Part shown: in pieces, positions 1-8,919 of the stretch
Numbering within the stretch: position 1 is the stretch's first letter
Layout of the letters: every line of letters begins with the position of its first letter
Assembly (NCBI GenBank): GCA_026393985.1
Contig: JAPKZB010000088.1
Span: 1-64,000, forward strand
DNA length: 64,000 nt
DNA from: Acidobacteriota bacterium
GTDB taxonomy: Bacteria > Acidobacteriota > Terriglobia > Bryobacterales > Bryobacteraceae
Direction of reading: 5' to 3'
Notes under the pieces: generated by a model
What the model was told of the DNA's origin: nothing
The model's database searches: none
Seen by the model: the letters and a program-made list of their open reading frames with translations, nothing else
Translations under genes and position numbers: made by a program

Positions 1-747
1 CAAAAACGCGCCGAAATCGCCCGCCAAAACGGCAGCAAAAGCAAAGGTCCCGTCACCGCCGAAGGCAAACACCGCAGCTCCATGAATGCCATCGCCGTCG
101 GCAAATTCATCGACGTCCACGACGAAGAGCTGCCGGCCTTTGCCACCCTGCTTTCGGTCGACGACCGCAAAGCCTACGTCCGGCTCCATCAGGCCAACTT
201 ACGCAAATTCCGGCCCGATTCCGAACAGGAGCTGCAACTGCTCCGGCTCATAACCGCCGAACAGTTCGAATACGAACGCTGCGGCAAACTCGAATCGCTC
301 CAGTTTCAGGTCGAGCACGACAAACTCCTCCGCGAATGGCCCGAAGTGCCCGACGAACACTTTAGTTACTACGCCCTGCAGCGCGCCGCGGACCACGACA
401 AAGTCTATCGGTTCCTCGCCCGCAAGAAAAAGGAGCATCTGGCCGCCTGGCTGAAACTCCAGCGCCTCTTCGCGCAAAATCGAAAAGCCTTTCCCGTCAA
501 TCCGCCGGAACCGGTCGATATCACGGCAGACTCAGAACTAATCGTCCACCCGGATCCGCCCGCTTATGTCATCGACGAACTGCTCAAACTCGCCGACCAA
601 GCCAAAAACGCACCGAACGCGGCCCTGCCCTGCTTCGTCATCGATCTCATTCATGATAAAGAACTTATGAGGAAATACGCCCCGGATTACGACTACGCCC
701 ACCTGCGCGAGCGATATCCCCAACCTAAGCCGAGACTGGCCGCTTAG
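1..747 (+). CDS. Conserved hypothetical protein, 5' end outside window
   Basis: Frame 1 is open to the left edge, so the start lies outside the window and the ATG at 82 is probably internal. The residues before that ATG include ARQNGSKSKGPVTAEGK followed by a HRSSMNA stretch. This matches a motif common in acidobacterial and planctomycete hypothetical proteins (roughly NGxxSxGPxTxEGKxRSSxNA). The visible 248 residues are otherwise charged and probably helical, with no signal peptide or membrane segment. No function is known to me. The stop is TAG at 745-747 and the next gene starts 50 bases downstream. Confidence 0.75.
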   Translation, partial: QKRAEIARQNGSKSKGPVTAEGKHRSSMNAIAVGKFIDVHDEELPAFATLLSVDDRKAYVRLHQANLRKFRPDSEQELQLLRLITAEQFEYERCGKLESLQFQVEHDKLLREWPEVPDEHFSYYALQRAADHDKVYRFLARKKKEHLAAWLKLQRLFAQNRKAFPVNPPEPVDITADSELIVHPDPPAYVIDELLKLADQAKNAPNAALPCFVIDLIHDKELMRKYAPDYDYAHLRERYPQPKPRLAA

Positions 748-784
748 TTACCCCGAAACCCACAAAATTTCCTGGCTTTCGAGC

Positions 785-790
785 TAAACT
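785..790 (+). promoter_or_regulatory. Candidate -10 element, leaderless type
   Basis: TAAACT lies 6 nt before the ATG at 797, and no purine-rich ribosome binding site is visible. If used, transcription would start at or next to the start codon. See the finding on the recurring TANNNT spacing. Confidence 0.35.
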
Positions 791-796
791 TTCCAC

Positions 797-2938
797 ATGT
801 TCACCCTGTTCTGCCTTGCGCTTTTGACCTCCATCGAGGGCCAGGTAACAGACGCCCTCACCGGCGAACGCCTCGCCAACGTCCGCCTCGAACTTCCCAA
901 CGGCACCGCCGCCAATACCAACCGCGAAGGCACCTTCCGCCTCGACGCCGAGCCCGGCCTTACCCTCCGCGTCACCCTCGTCGGCTATCGCCCGGAACGC
1001 ATCCTCCTCACCGAGGCCCCCAGCCTCGAAATCCGCCTCACCCCCGACAACCTCACCCGCCGCGACAATCTCACCGTCTCCGCCGACCCGTTCGAAGCCA
1101 GCCTCACCGGCAGCGAGCTCAAAAACCTCGCCAGCGTCCTCGCCGACGACCCCCTCCGCTCCGTCCAATCCCTCCCCGGCGTCGCCGCCAACAACGACTT
1201 CAACTCCCAGTTCGCCCTCCGCGGCGCCCCCTTCCGCCAAATCGGCATCTTCATCGACGGCATCCTCCTCCGCAACCCCTTCCACGCCGTCGCCAACGAA
1301 CCCTCCTCCGGATCCCTCACCATCTTCAACGGCGACCTCATCGAAACCCTTACCCTCCACTCCTCGGCGCCGCCCGTCAGCCTCTCCGACCGCTCCGCCG
1401 GCGCCCTCGCCGTCCAACTCCGCGAAGGCTCCCGCCTACGCCCCACCGTCCGCCTCACCGCCGGTGCCGCCGGCGCCGGCGCCCTCGCCGAAGGTCCCCT
1501 CAACCGCTCCCGCACCGCCTCCTGGCTCCTCGGAGTCCGCAAAAGCTACCTCCAGTACCTGCTCTCCCGCGCCACCACCGATCCCACCCTCGCCTTCGAC
1601 TTCTTCGATACCCAGGGCAAACTCGCCTGGTCCCCTACCCCCCAACAAACCCTCTCCCTCGGCTTCTTCGACGGCCTCTCCGGCCTCGACCGCTCCGCCG
1701 CCCGCCCCCGCCTCGGCGTCAATGCCATCCTCGACAGCGCCTACCGCTCCACCCTCCTCAACCTCGCCTGGCAGTACCGCCCCAACACCCGCTTCCTCAC
1801 CACCCAGCGCCTCGCCTACCTCCGCGAACGCGCCGAAAATCGCAACCCCCAGCTCCTGCCCCTCGCCCGCACCTACGGCGGCGAATGGGTCTGGCGTGGC
1901 GACGCCACCTATAAATCCCTCCAGTTCGGCGGCTCCCTCCGCCGCCTCCGCGACGAAGGCGCCTTCACCCGCTACCAGTTCAACCCCTTCGCCGTCCGCC
2001 CCCTCGACGCCTACCGCGGCACCGCCCTCCGCTCCGGCGCCTATCTCGAACAAGCCGCCACCTACAAACAGCTCCGCCTCACCGCCGGCGCCCGCTTCGA
2101 CAAACTGCTCACCACCGCCGTCTCCCCCTACGCCTCCCTCGCCTGGCAGCTCCGCCCCGCCTCGAAACTCTCCGCCACCTTCGCCCAGGCCGCCCAGTTC
2201 CCCACCTTCTTCGAAGGCATCCGCCTGCTGCCCACCCGCGCCCACCACTTCGTCGCCGCCTTCGAACAGCTCTTCGGCGAACGCACCCGCCTCCGCCTGG
2301 AAACCTATCAGCGCTGGGACCGCGACCTCCCCTTCCGCCCCCTCGAAGAGCCCCGCCTGCTCGCCTCCGGGCAGATCTTCAATCCGCCCCTGCTCCCGCC
2401 CTTCCGCAACTCGCAGCGCGCCCACAGTCGCGGCCTCGAACTCACCCTCCAGCGCCGCTCCGCCAACCGCCTCAACGGCTGGGTCAGCTACGCCTACGGC
2501 CGCGCCACCGTCCGCGACGGCGCCCTCGGCCTCACCTTCCCCGCCGACTTCGACCAGCGCCACACCGTCAACCTCTACGGCTCATACCGCCTCCGCCCGT
2601 CCGTCAACCTCAGCAGCCGCTACTCCTACGGCAGTAACTTCCCCGTCGCCGGCTTCTTCCGCCAGGCATCCCCCACCACTTACTTCCTCGCCCCCCAACG
2701 CAACGGCCTCCGCCTCCCGGACTACCATCGCGCCGACCTCCGCCTCAACAAGTCCTTTACCTGGCGCCACTGGCGCGGCACTCTCTTCCTCGAAGTCCAA
2801 AACCTCACCAACGCCCGCAACCTCCGCCTCGACAGCTACAATGGCTACAACGGCCGCACCGGCCAGGCCTTTCTCAGCTTCAACCGCCTCTTCCCCATCC
2901 TCCCCGCCGCCGGCGTCATGTTCGAATGGGAGCGCTAA
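797..2938 (+). CDS. TonB-dependent receptor with carboxypeptidase-regulatory-like domain
   Basis: This 713-residue protein has a short hydrophobic N-terminus ending near residue 15. A carboxypeptidase-D regulatory-like domain follows (about residues 15-95, GQVTDALTGERLANVRLELP), then a plug domain (about 100-210, with LRGAPFRQIGIFIDGI) and a beta-barrel to the end. The barrel is rich in alternating aromatic and polar strands and ends FEWER. Such receptors import large substrates across the outer membrane using TonB energy. At 713 residues it is shorter than the roughly 1000-residue Oar-type receptors common in Acidobacteriota, so the substrate cannot be guessed. It appears to be a single-gene unit. 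Confidence 0.88.
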   Translation: MFTLFCLALLTSIEGQVTDALTGERLANVRLELPNGTAANTNREGTFRLDAEPGLTLRVTLVGYRPERILLTEAPSLEIRLTPDNLTRRDNLTVSADPFEASLTGSELKNLASVLADDPLRSVQSLPGVAANNDFNSQFALRGAPFRQIGIFIDGILLRNPFHAVANEPSSGSLTIFNGDLIETLTLHSSAPPVSLSDRSAGALAVQLREGSRLRPTVRLTAGAAGAGALAEGPLNRSRTASWLLGVRKSYLQYLLSRATTDPTLAFDFFDTQGKLAWSPTPQQTLSLGFFDGLSGLDRSAARPRLGVNAILDSAYRSTLLNLAWQYRPNTRFLTTQRLAYLRERAENRNPQLLPLARTYGGEWVWRGDATYKSLQFGGSLRRLRDEGAFTRYQFNPFAVRPLDAYRGTALRSGAYLEQAATYKQLRLTAGARFDKLLTTAVSPYASLAWQLRPASKLSATFAQAAQFPTFFEGIRLLPTRAHHFVAAFEQLFGERTRLRLETYQRWDRDLPFRPLEEPRLLASGQIFNPPLLPPFRNSQRAHSRGLELTLQRRSANRLNGWVSYAYGRATVRDGALGLTFPADFDQRHTVNLYGSYRLRPSVNLSSRYSYGSNFPVAGFFRQASPTTYFLAPQRNGLRLPDYHRADLRLNKSFTWRHWRGTLFLEVQNLTNARNLRLDSYNGYNGRTGQAFLSFNRLFPILPAAGVMFEWER

Positions 2939-2973
2939 CCGCCTTCTGCAAGGCCCGCCGCGGGGCAGGTTGC

Positions 2974-2979
2974 TATACT
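2974..2979 (+). promoter_or_regulatory. Candidate -10 element of the ABC-F gene
   Basis: TATACT lies 19 nt upstream of the ATG at 2999, and a Shine-Dalgarno-like AGGGGA sits between them at 2983-2988. No good -35 hexamer is visible at the usual spacing. Confidence 0.35.
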
Positions 2980-2998
2980 CGCAGGGGAAGACCGCTCC

Positions 2999-4630
2999 AT
3001 GATCTCTGTTAGTTCCGTTTCAATGCGCTACGGCGCCAAAGTCCTTTTTGAAGAAGTCTCTGTCACGTTTGTGCAAGGACGGCGCTACGGCCTGACCGGC
3101 CCCAACGGCGCGGGCAAGTCCACGCTCATGAAGATCCTCTCGGGCGAAATCGACGCCCAAAAGGGCACCGTCACTCGCCCCAAGCGCATGTCCGTCCTCA
3201 AACAGGACCAGTTCGCCTTCGACGCCTATCGCGTCATCGACACCGTCATCATGGGCAACGCCCGCCTCTGGAGCGCCCTCGAAGAACGCGAAGTCCTCTA
3301 CAGCAAAGCGGACATGACCGACGAAGACGGCATCCGCCTCGGGGAACTCGAAGGCATCGTCGGCGAAGAGGACGGCTACTCGGCCGACTCCGACGCCGCC
3401 ATCCTCCTCGGCGGCCTCGGCATCCCCGAAGAGCTCCACGAACGTAAAATGAGCGAACTCCAGGGCGGCCAGAAAGTCCGCGTCCTCCTCGCCCAAGCCC
3501 TGTTCGGCAACCCCGAAGCCCTCCTGCTCGACGAGCCCACCAACCACCTCGACCTCGACTCCATCCACTGGCTCCAGGACTTCCTCAACAACTTCAAAGG
3601 CACCATGATCGTGATCTCCCACGATCGCCACTTCCTCAACTCCGTCTGCACCCACACTGCCGACATCGACTATCAAACGATCATCGTCTACACCGGCGGC
3701 TACGACGACATGGTCATGGCCAAAACCCAGGTCCGCGCCCGCGTCGAAGCCGACAACGCCCAGCGCGAAAAGAAGATCGCCCAGCTCAACGAGTTCATCT
3801 CCCGCTTCAGCGCAGGCACCCGCGCGAGCCAGGTCCGCAGCCGCGCCAAGGAAGTCGAACGCCTCGAAGTCTCCGACCTCAAGCGCTCCAACATCGCCCG
3901 CCCCTTCATCAAATTCGTCTCGAAGCGACCTTCCGGCAAGCACCCGCTCGAAGTCAGGAATCTAACCCGCTCCTACGGCGACCAGCTCGTCTTCAAACCC
4001 TTCTCCACCCACGTCACCCGCGGCGAACGCATCGCCATCCTCGGCCGCAACGGCGCCGGCAAAACCACTCTCCTCCGTGCCCTGCTCGATAACGGCCCCG
4101 TCACCTCCGCCAAGGAAAAGGACCTCGCCACCGGCTCCGGTGAAGTAACTTGGGGCCACGAAACCAGCATCGGCTACTTCGCCCAGGATCATAAAGAATC
4201 CATCGACAAAGGCACGACGGCCTTTGAATGGCTCCACACCTTCGACCCCCAGGCCGCCCGCGAAGAGATCCGCGGCACCCTCGGCCAAATGCTCTTCACC
4301 GGGGAAGAAGGCGCCAAGCCGACCCACGCCCTCAGCGGCGGCGAAGCCGCCCGCCTCATCTTCTGCCGCCTGATGCTCGAAAAGCCCAACGTGCTCGTCT
4401 TCGACGAACCCACCAACCACTTGGACCTCGAGGCCATCAACGCCCTCAACTTCGCCTTCCAGAAGTTCGACGGCACCGTCTTCATCGTTACGCACGACCA
4501 CGATCTCATCGACGCCGTGGCCACCCGCATCTGGGCCCTCGACCACAACGAAGTCGAGGATTTCAAAGGGCCCTACGAGGAGTACCAGGCGGCCCACGCC
4601 GCCTCTACGCCGAGTTCGGGCCGCCGTTAG
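2999..4630 (+). CDS. ybiT: ABC-F family ATPase, YbiT-like
   Basis: This 543-residue soluble protein has two ABC ATPase domains and no membrane segment, the hallmark of ABC-F translation factors that act at the ribosomal E site. Domain 1 has Walker A GPNGAGKST (about residues 36-44), a degenerate signature LQGGQK and Walker B LLLDEPTNHLD. Domain 2 has GRNGAGKTT, signature LSGGE and VFDEPTNHLD. The charged linker (about 240-300) carries SAGTRASQVRSRAKEVERLE, typical of the YbiT branch. The length fits YbiT (about 530 residues). The stop overlaps the end of the convergent SWIM gene by 26 bases. Confidence 0.9.
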   Translation: MISVSSVSMRYGAKVLFEEVSVTFVQGRRYGLTGPNGAGKSTLMKILSGEIDAQKGTVTRPKRMSVLKQDQFAFDAYRVIDTVIMGNARLWSALEEREVLYSKADMTDEDGIRLGELEGIVGEEDGYSADSDAAILLGGLGIPEELHERKMSELQGGQKVRVLLAQALFGNPEALLLDEPTNHLDLDSIHWLQDFLNNFKGTMIVISHDRHFLNSVCTHTADIDYQTIIVYTGGYDDMVMAKTQVRARVEADNAQREKKIAQLNEFISRFSAGTRASQVRSRAKEVERLEVSDLKRSNIARPFIKFVSKRPSGKHPLEVRNLTRSYGDQLVFKPFSTHVTRGERIAILGRNGAGKTTLLRALLDNGPVTSAKEKDLATGSGEVTWGHETSIGYFAQDHKESIDKGTTAFEWLHTFDPQAAREEIRGTLGQMLFTGEEGAKPTHALSGGEAARLIFCRLMLEKPNVLVFDEPTNHLDLEAINALNFAFQKFDGTVFIVTHDHDLIDAVATRIWALDHNEVEDFKGPYEEYQAAHAASTPSSGRR

Positions 4631-5768
4631 GCCCGTTTCCGTTCGCCGCTCCCGGCAACGGCTCGCCCAACAGGAACAACACCGCATGCTGCGAAGCCCG
4701 CCTATAAACGGGCTCCATGGCATCGAGTAGCGTCTTCTGCCCCTGCCAGAAAGGGAACGGACCCAGCCGCCGCGGCAGCGCCACCGAGATCGCCGGCGGC
4801 GCCACGTCGCCCATGGCATCCTCCGGCATGCGCACGGCGCCTTTCCAATAGATGTCCGGGTCGAGCTGCAGCCCCTGCTTGGGCTCCTCCACCGGCGCCA
4901 ACTCTTCGTCCTCCCGCTGCGCCTCGGCATCGAGCGCCTGCGGCAGGTTCTTCTCGATAATCGCCAGCAGCTTATCGCGCCGCATGCCGCGCATCGTGAA
5001 AAGCAGAAACGGATCGCGGTCGAACTCTTCGCCCAACAGCAGATACACGGCCGCCAGATGCTTACAAGGGTTCGCCGTATCTGGACACGTGCAGCCCGTC
5101 ACCAGGTCCTGTTCGTTCTTCGGGTAAAGCGACAGGCCCAGCTCTTCAAAAATCTCTTCAATATCGGCCGGCATCTCGCCGGCCAGCAGCGTCGCTGAAA
5201 ACACCGCCTGCTCGGCCAGCCGTGCGCCCACCCGCGTCCAATCCTCTTCCGGGATCGTGCCGATGTTGATGTCCACATCGTACGGCTTCGGCCGCGAACC
5301 CCGCACCCGCGCATGCACATGGCCTTCGTCAATGGCGATGGCCAGCACGTGGCCGCTTTTGGCGTAGTCCCGCCCCCGGTTGAGCCGCGAACCCATCTCG
5401 AAGCTTTCCAGCACCTCGATCCACCGCCGCGCCCACCAGTTCTCGCCAAAACGCGATCCCTTCGTCTGCGCCCGGATGCCCCCGCCTCCCGGCGCCCGGA
5501 AGCCACCCGCCCGCCGCTGCGGACCCCGCCGCCGATTCCGGTTGCCTCTCCCGTCCCGGTCGTTCCGGTCGTTCCGATCGTTCCGCCGCCCGTTGCCCTC
5601 CGCTCCCCGCGACTGCTGCAGGGGGGGAGCAGGGCCCGCGGCCGCCGGCGGCGCACTCGCCCCCTCCACAGCCGCCGCCGGCGCCCCGCGCCGCCGGTTA
5701 TTAAACTTCCGCCGGCCCCAAGATCCCCGGTTCCCGCCGTTGCCCCCGCCGCCTGGCCGCTTACTCAT
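4605..5768 (-). CDS. SWIM zinc-finger protein partnered with SNF2 helicase
   Basis: I chose the ATG at 5768 (387 residues). It overlaps the helicase stop by 8 bases (ATGAGTAA), which suggests translational coupling; an upstream in-frame start at 5783 is less likely. The first 120 residues are Gly/Arg/Asn-rich and low in complexity, probably disordered and nucleic-acid binding. A SWIM zinc site follows (GCTCPDTANPCKH: C-x-C...C-x-H) inside a helical region. SWIM-domain proteins are commonly encoded beside bacterial SNF2 helicases and are thought to bind DNA or partner proteins. The low-complexity N-terminus is unusually long. Confidence 0.85.
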   Translation of the reverse strand: MSKRPGGGGNGGNRGSWGRRKFNNRRRGAPAAAVEGASAPPAAAGPAPPLQQSRGAEGNGRRNDRNDRNDRDGRGNRNRRRGPQRRAGGFRAPGGGGIRAQTKGSRFGENWWARRWIEVLESFEMGSRLNRGRDYAKSGHVLAIAIDEGHVHARVRGSRPKPYDVDINIGTIPEEDWTRVGARLAEQAVFSATLLAGEMPADIEEIFEELGLSLYPKNEQDLVTGCTCPDTANPCKHLAAVYLLLGEEFDRDPFLLFTMRGMRRDKLLAIIEKNLPQALDAEAQREDEELAPVEEPKQGLQLDPDIYWKGAVRMPEDAMGDVAPPAISVALPRRLGPFPFWQGQKTLLDAMEPVYRRASQHAVLFLLGEPLPGAANGNGPNGGPNSA

Positions 5769-8700
5769 CCAGCGCCTCCGCACTCAACGCAAACACGTTC
5801 TTCAGCTCCTCGTTCGAAAGCTCCGTAATCCAGCCCTCGCCCGTGCCGATCACCTCGTTGACGATGCTCTTCTTGCTCTCGATCATCTCGTCAATCCGCT
5901 CTTCGAGCGTACCCACGCACAGGAACTTGTGTACCTGCACATTCCGCAGCTGCCCGATGCGAAACGCCCGGTCTGTCGCCTGGTCTTCCACCGCCGGGTT
6001 CCACCACCGGTCGTAGTGGAACACATGGTTCGCCCGCGTCAGGTTCAATCCCGTGCCCCCCGCCTTCAGCGACAGAATAAACACCCGCGGCCCGTTGGGC
6101 GATTTCTGAAACCGCTCCACCATCATCTCCCGCTGCCGCATCGAAGTGCCGCCATGCAGATAGAGAACCTCGTCCCCAAAACTATCCTGCAGATGCTTCT
6201 GCAGAATACTGCCCATCTCGGTAAACTGCGTGAACACCAGCGCCCGGTCGCCCGTCGTCAACACCTCGTCGACCATCTCGGTCAACCGCGTCAGCTTGCC
6301 GCTCCGCGCCACCACCGCCGACCCGTCGCCCAAAAAATGCGCCGGATGGTTGCAGACCTGCTTCAGCTTCGACAGCGTCGCCAGAATCGCCCCGCGCCGC
6401 GCCATGCCGTCGGCGAACTCGATCTTCGAGTGCGCGTCCTTGAGCACCTGCTGGTACATCTCCACCTGCTCGCGCGTCAGCGTGCAGTACACCTTGTTCT
6501 CGAACTTCTCCGGCAGGTCGGCGATAATCCGCGTATCGGTCTTCAACCGCCGTAGCAGGAACGGCGAGGTCAGCCGTTTCAGATGGTTGGCGACGTCGTT
6601 ATCCCGGTTGGTCTGAATCGGCAGGAAGAAGTTCCGGCGGAACTGCTCCCGCGTCCCCAGGAATCCGGGGTTCAAAAACTCCATCACGCTCCACAACTCG
6701 CCAACGTTGTTCTCGACGGGCGTACCCGTCAACGCAATCCTAAAATCGCTCACCAGCGCCCGCACCGACTTCGCCTGCCGCGTGTCCGGGTTCTTGATGT
6801 TCTGCGCTTCGTCAAGAATCGCCCCGCTCCAGGTCACCTGCTTGAAGTATTCCAGATCGCGCTGCAGAATGCCGTAGCTGGTAATCACCAGATGATACTT
6901 CTGCATCTGCCGCGTAAACTCGTCACCCTTCAGCCGGTTCACCCCGTGGTGCACCAGCACCTTCAACTGCGGCGTAAAACGCGCGGCTTCCTTGTGCCAG
7001 TTGCCCGCCACCGACGTCGGGCAGATCAACAGCGTGGGCATCGTCGTGCCCTCTTCTTTATCAAGCTGCAGCAGCGCCAGCGTCTGAATCGTCTTGCCGA
7101 GACCCATATCGTCGGCCAGGCACGCGCCCAGCCCCCACTTGCGCAGGAACTTCAGCCACGAAAAGCCGCGAATCTGGTACGGTCTCAGCGTCCCCTTGAA
7201 GCCCTTGGGCGGCTTCAACTCCTCAAACATCGTCCGCCCTTCCAACTGGTCGAGCAGGTCGCGGACCCATCCGGTCGCCACGACGCCCTCAATCGGCAGC
7301 TCGTGGTTCGACGGGTAATTGCCCAGCGACATTTGAATAATCTCGCGTACCGTCGCCGTGCCGCTCGCGTTCCGCCGCCAGAATTCGAGCGAGTAATCAA
7401 TCTCGTCCGGCGTTACGTGCGCCCACTGCCCGTGCACCTTCACGAGCGGCGAACGCAGCCGCTGCAGCCCGAGCAGCTCATCGCGCGTCGCCAGCTCCCC
7501 GGCCACGGCAATTCGCCAGTCGAAGTTCAAAATCCAGTTCAGCGACAGTCCGCCCTTGGGCGGCTTCGCCGGGCTCTCGACAATCGCCTTCACGCTTAGC
7601 CGCGCCCGCGTGCCATCACGGCTCCACCACCTCGGCAGCTCCACAGCGAAGCCGCCCTGCTCCAGCGCCACAGCCTTCTGGTTCAGGAACTCATAGGCGC
7701 CGTTGGTATCGACGTCAAATCCCGTCGGCACGCTCGCCCGCAACGAGCTCTCAATCCGCGGCACAATCGAAGTCGCCTGCGTCAGCGACGTCAGCAGAAA
7801 CTCGAGCGTCGGCTGCCGCGTCACCCCGGCCAACCGCTCGCCGGTGCCGATCTGTTCGGCCCGCAGCACGTTGTCCGGGTTGTCCACGCTCTGCACGAGA
7901 TATCGCACCGTCCACGCCGAACCCGTCTCAGTCGGCTCCTCGAGCCGAAAGCAAAGCCGGAAGGGCGCATCGGCCGTCAACGCCACCGGTCGGCGCCACT
8001 GCCGTACCTGTTTTGAAATCCGCTCGAGGATATCCGGGTAGCCCTCGACGAGCCCGTCCTCGGAAGCCAGCGCGTACAGCCACCGCTCGTGCGGACTCTT
8101 CCCCCGCGGCGGCTTCCCGCCGTTGTAGCTGCCCCGGATCAGGTCATCGAGCATCCACGAGACAAACGCGTCCAGCACGATCCGCGCCGGAGTCGCCGGC
8201 GCCGCTTTATCTTCAAATGTGATTGCCCGCGCCGAAGCCGGCATCGCCGCCGCCAGCGCCGCCAGCCGGTGCCCTTCGATACCTGGATAAACCGGCGTCC
8301 AACTCGCCGCAAACTCGCCGTCTACCTCGTCAAGGTCCGGCAGAAACTGCTGCCGGGCCACCAGACCCCCCGCAAAGCGCAGCACCGCCACCCAGAACTG
8401 CACATCCGGCGCCACCATCAGCCCCGGACGCAGAATGCGTTGACCAAACGTCGCGGCCAAAAAGTCCACGGTCTCTTTCGGTCCCAATTGCATCGAGGCA
8501 ATAGAGAACGGCGAGAGCGTTAAGCTCTCATAAACGGGATGCTCGGCGATCAATGCGCTCGATGCCACCGGCCCTTCGGGCGCGGCAGGCGCCCAGAGAA
8601 CCACTCGTTGCATCTGGGCCTTTGCCAATTCCCCGCAGTAGGGGAGGGAGGAAAGGATTTCGCGCAACAGTGCGGGCGGGGCTCCGTAAGGATAATCCGG

Positions 8701-8820
8701 CGGTCCGCTTCGTTGCGGACGCCCCGCGCTCGGGGCCGCCTTCGCCTGTTTATGATCCGCCGATGCCTCCAGCCATATCGAAAAGAAGCCGTCGTGTACG
8801 CCGGCGTGCAGGATAAGCAT
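5761..8820 (-). CDS. SNF2-family DEAD/DEAH-box helicase
   Basis: This 1019-residue protein has a poorly conserved N-terminal half (about 1-540) typical of bacterial SNF2 proteins, followed by both RecA-like lobes. Visible motifs are motif I DDMGLGKT (about residue 570), Ia LLICPTSVAGNW, II DEAQ (about 671), III ALTGTPVENN, IV RALVFTQF and V/VI SLKAGGTGLNL with ATDRAFRIGQ. SNF2 proteins are dsDNA translocases that remodel protein-DNA complexes; the bacterial ones are linked to repair, transcription recycling or defence. It is the first gene of a two-gene unit with the SWIM protein. A TAGTCT hexamer lies 6 nt before the ATG. Confidence 0.93.
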   Translation of the reverse strand: MLILHAGVHDGFFSIWLEASADHKQAKAAPSAGRPQRSGPPDYPYGAPPALLREILSSLPYCGELAKAQMQRVVLWAPAAPEGPVASSALIAEHPVYESLTLSPFSIASMQLGPKETVDFLAATFGQRILRPGLMVAPDVQFWVAVLRFAGGLVARQQFLPDLDEVDGEFAASWTPVYPGIEGHRLAALAAAMPASARAITFEDKAAPATPARIVLDAFVSWMLDDLIRGSYNGGKPPRGKSPHERWLYALASEDGLVEGYPDILERISKQVRQWRRPVALTADAPFRLCFRLEEPTETGSAWTVRYLVQSVDNPDNVLRAEQIGTGERLAGVTRQPTLEFLLTSLTQATSIVPRIESSLRASVPTGFDVDTNGAYEFLNQKAVALEQGGFAVELPRWWSRDGTRARLSVKAIVESPAKPPKGGLSLNWILNFDWRIAVAGELATRDELLGLQRLRSPLVKVHGQWAHVTPDEIDYSLEFWRRNASGTATVREIIQMSLGNYPSNHELPIEGVVATGWVRDLLDQLEGRTMFEELKPPKGFKGTLRPYQIRGFSWLKFLRKWGLGACLADDMGLGKTIQTLALLQLDKEEGTTMPTLLICPTSVAGNWHKEAARFTPQLKVLVHHGVNRLKGDEFTRQMQKYHLVITSYGILQRDLEYFKQVTWSGAILDEAQNIKNPDTRQAKSVRALVSDFRIALTGTPVENNVGELWSVMEFLNPGFLGTREQFRRNFFLPIQTNRDNDVANHLKRLTSPFLLRRLKTDTRIIADLPEKFENKVYCTLTREQVEMYQQVLKDAHSKIEFADGMARRGAILATLSKLKQVCNHPAHFLGDGSAVVARSGKLTRLTEMVDEVLTTGDRALVFTQFTEMGSILQKHLQDSFGDEVLYLHGGTSMRQREMMVERFQKSPNGPRVFILSLKAGGTGLNLTRANHVFHYDRWWNPAVEDQATDRAFRIGQLRNVQVHKFLCVGTLEERIDEMIESKKSIVNEVIGTGEGWITELSNEELKNVFALSAEALDE

Positions 8821-8826
8821 CGAGTA

Positions 8827-8832
8827 AGACTA
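8827..8832 (-). promoter_or_regulatory. Candidate -10 element, leaderless type (SNF2 gene)
   Basis: Read on the minus strand, TAGTCT lies 6 nt before the ATG at 8820. A GGAG further upstream is too distant to be a good ribosome binding site. The 99-base gap to the divergent gene at 8920 must hold both promoters. Confidence 0.35.
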
Positions 8833-8906
8833 CTCCACGAATACCACATCCCGGCCCCCCTCCGGGGAGGCCGCCGCCCGCCATCGCATCGGTGATTAAA
8901 AAGCAA

Positions 8907-8912
8907 TAAGAT
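8907..8912 (+). promoter_or_regulatory. Candidate -10 element, leaderless type (DUF1592 gene)
   Basis: TAAGAT lies 7 nt before the GTG at 8920. AAGGG overlaps this gap but ends only 2 nt from the start codon, too close to serve as a normal ribosome binding site. Confidence 0.35.
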
Positions 8913-8919
8913 AAGGGCA

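Noticed and set aside
1464-3002. 512-residue Pro/Ser/Ala-rich frame on the plus strand
   Set aside because: It is an out-of-frame shadow of the TonB receptor at 797-2938, with no recognisable domain.
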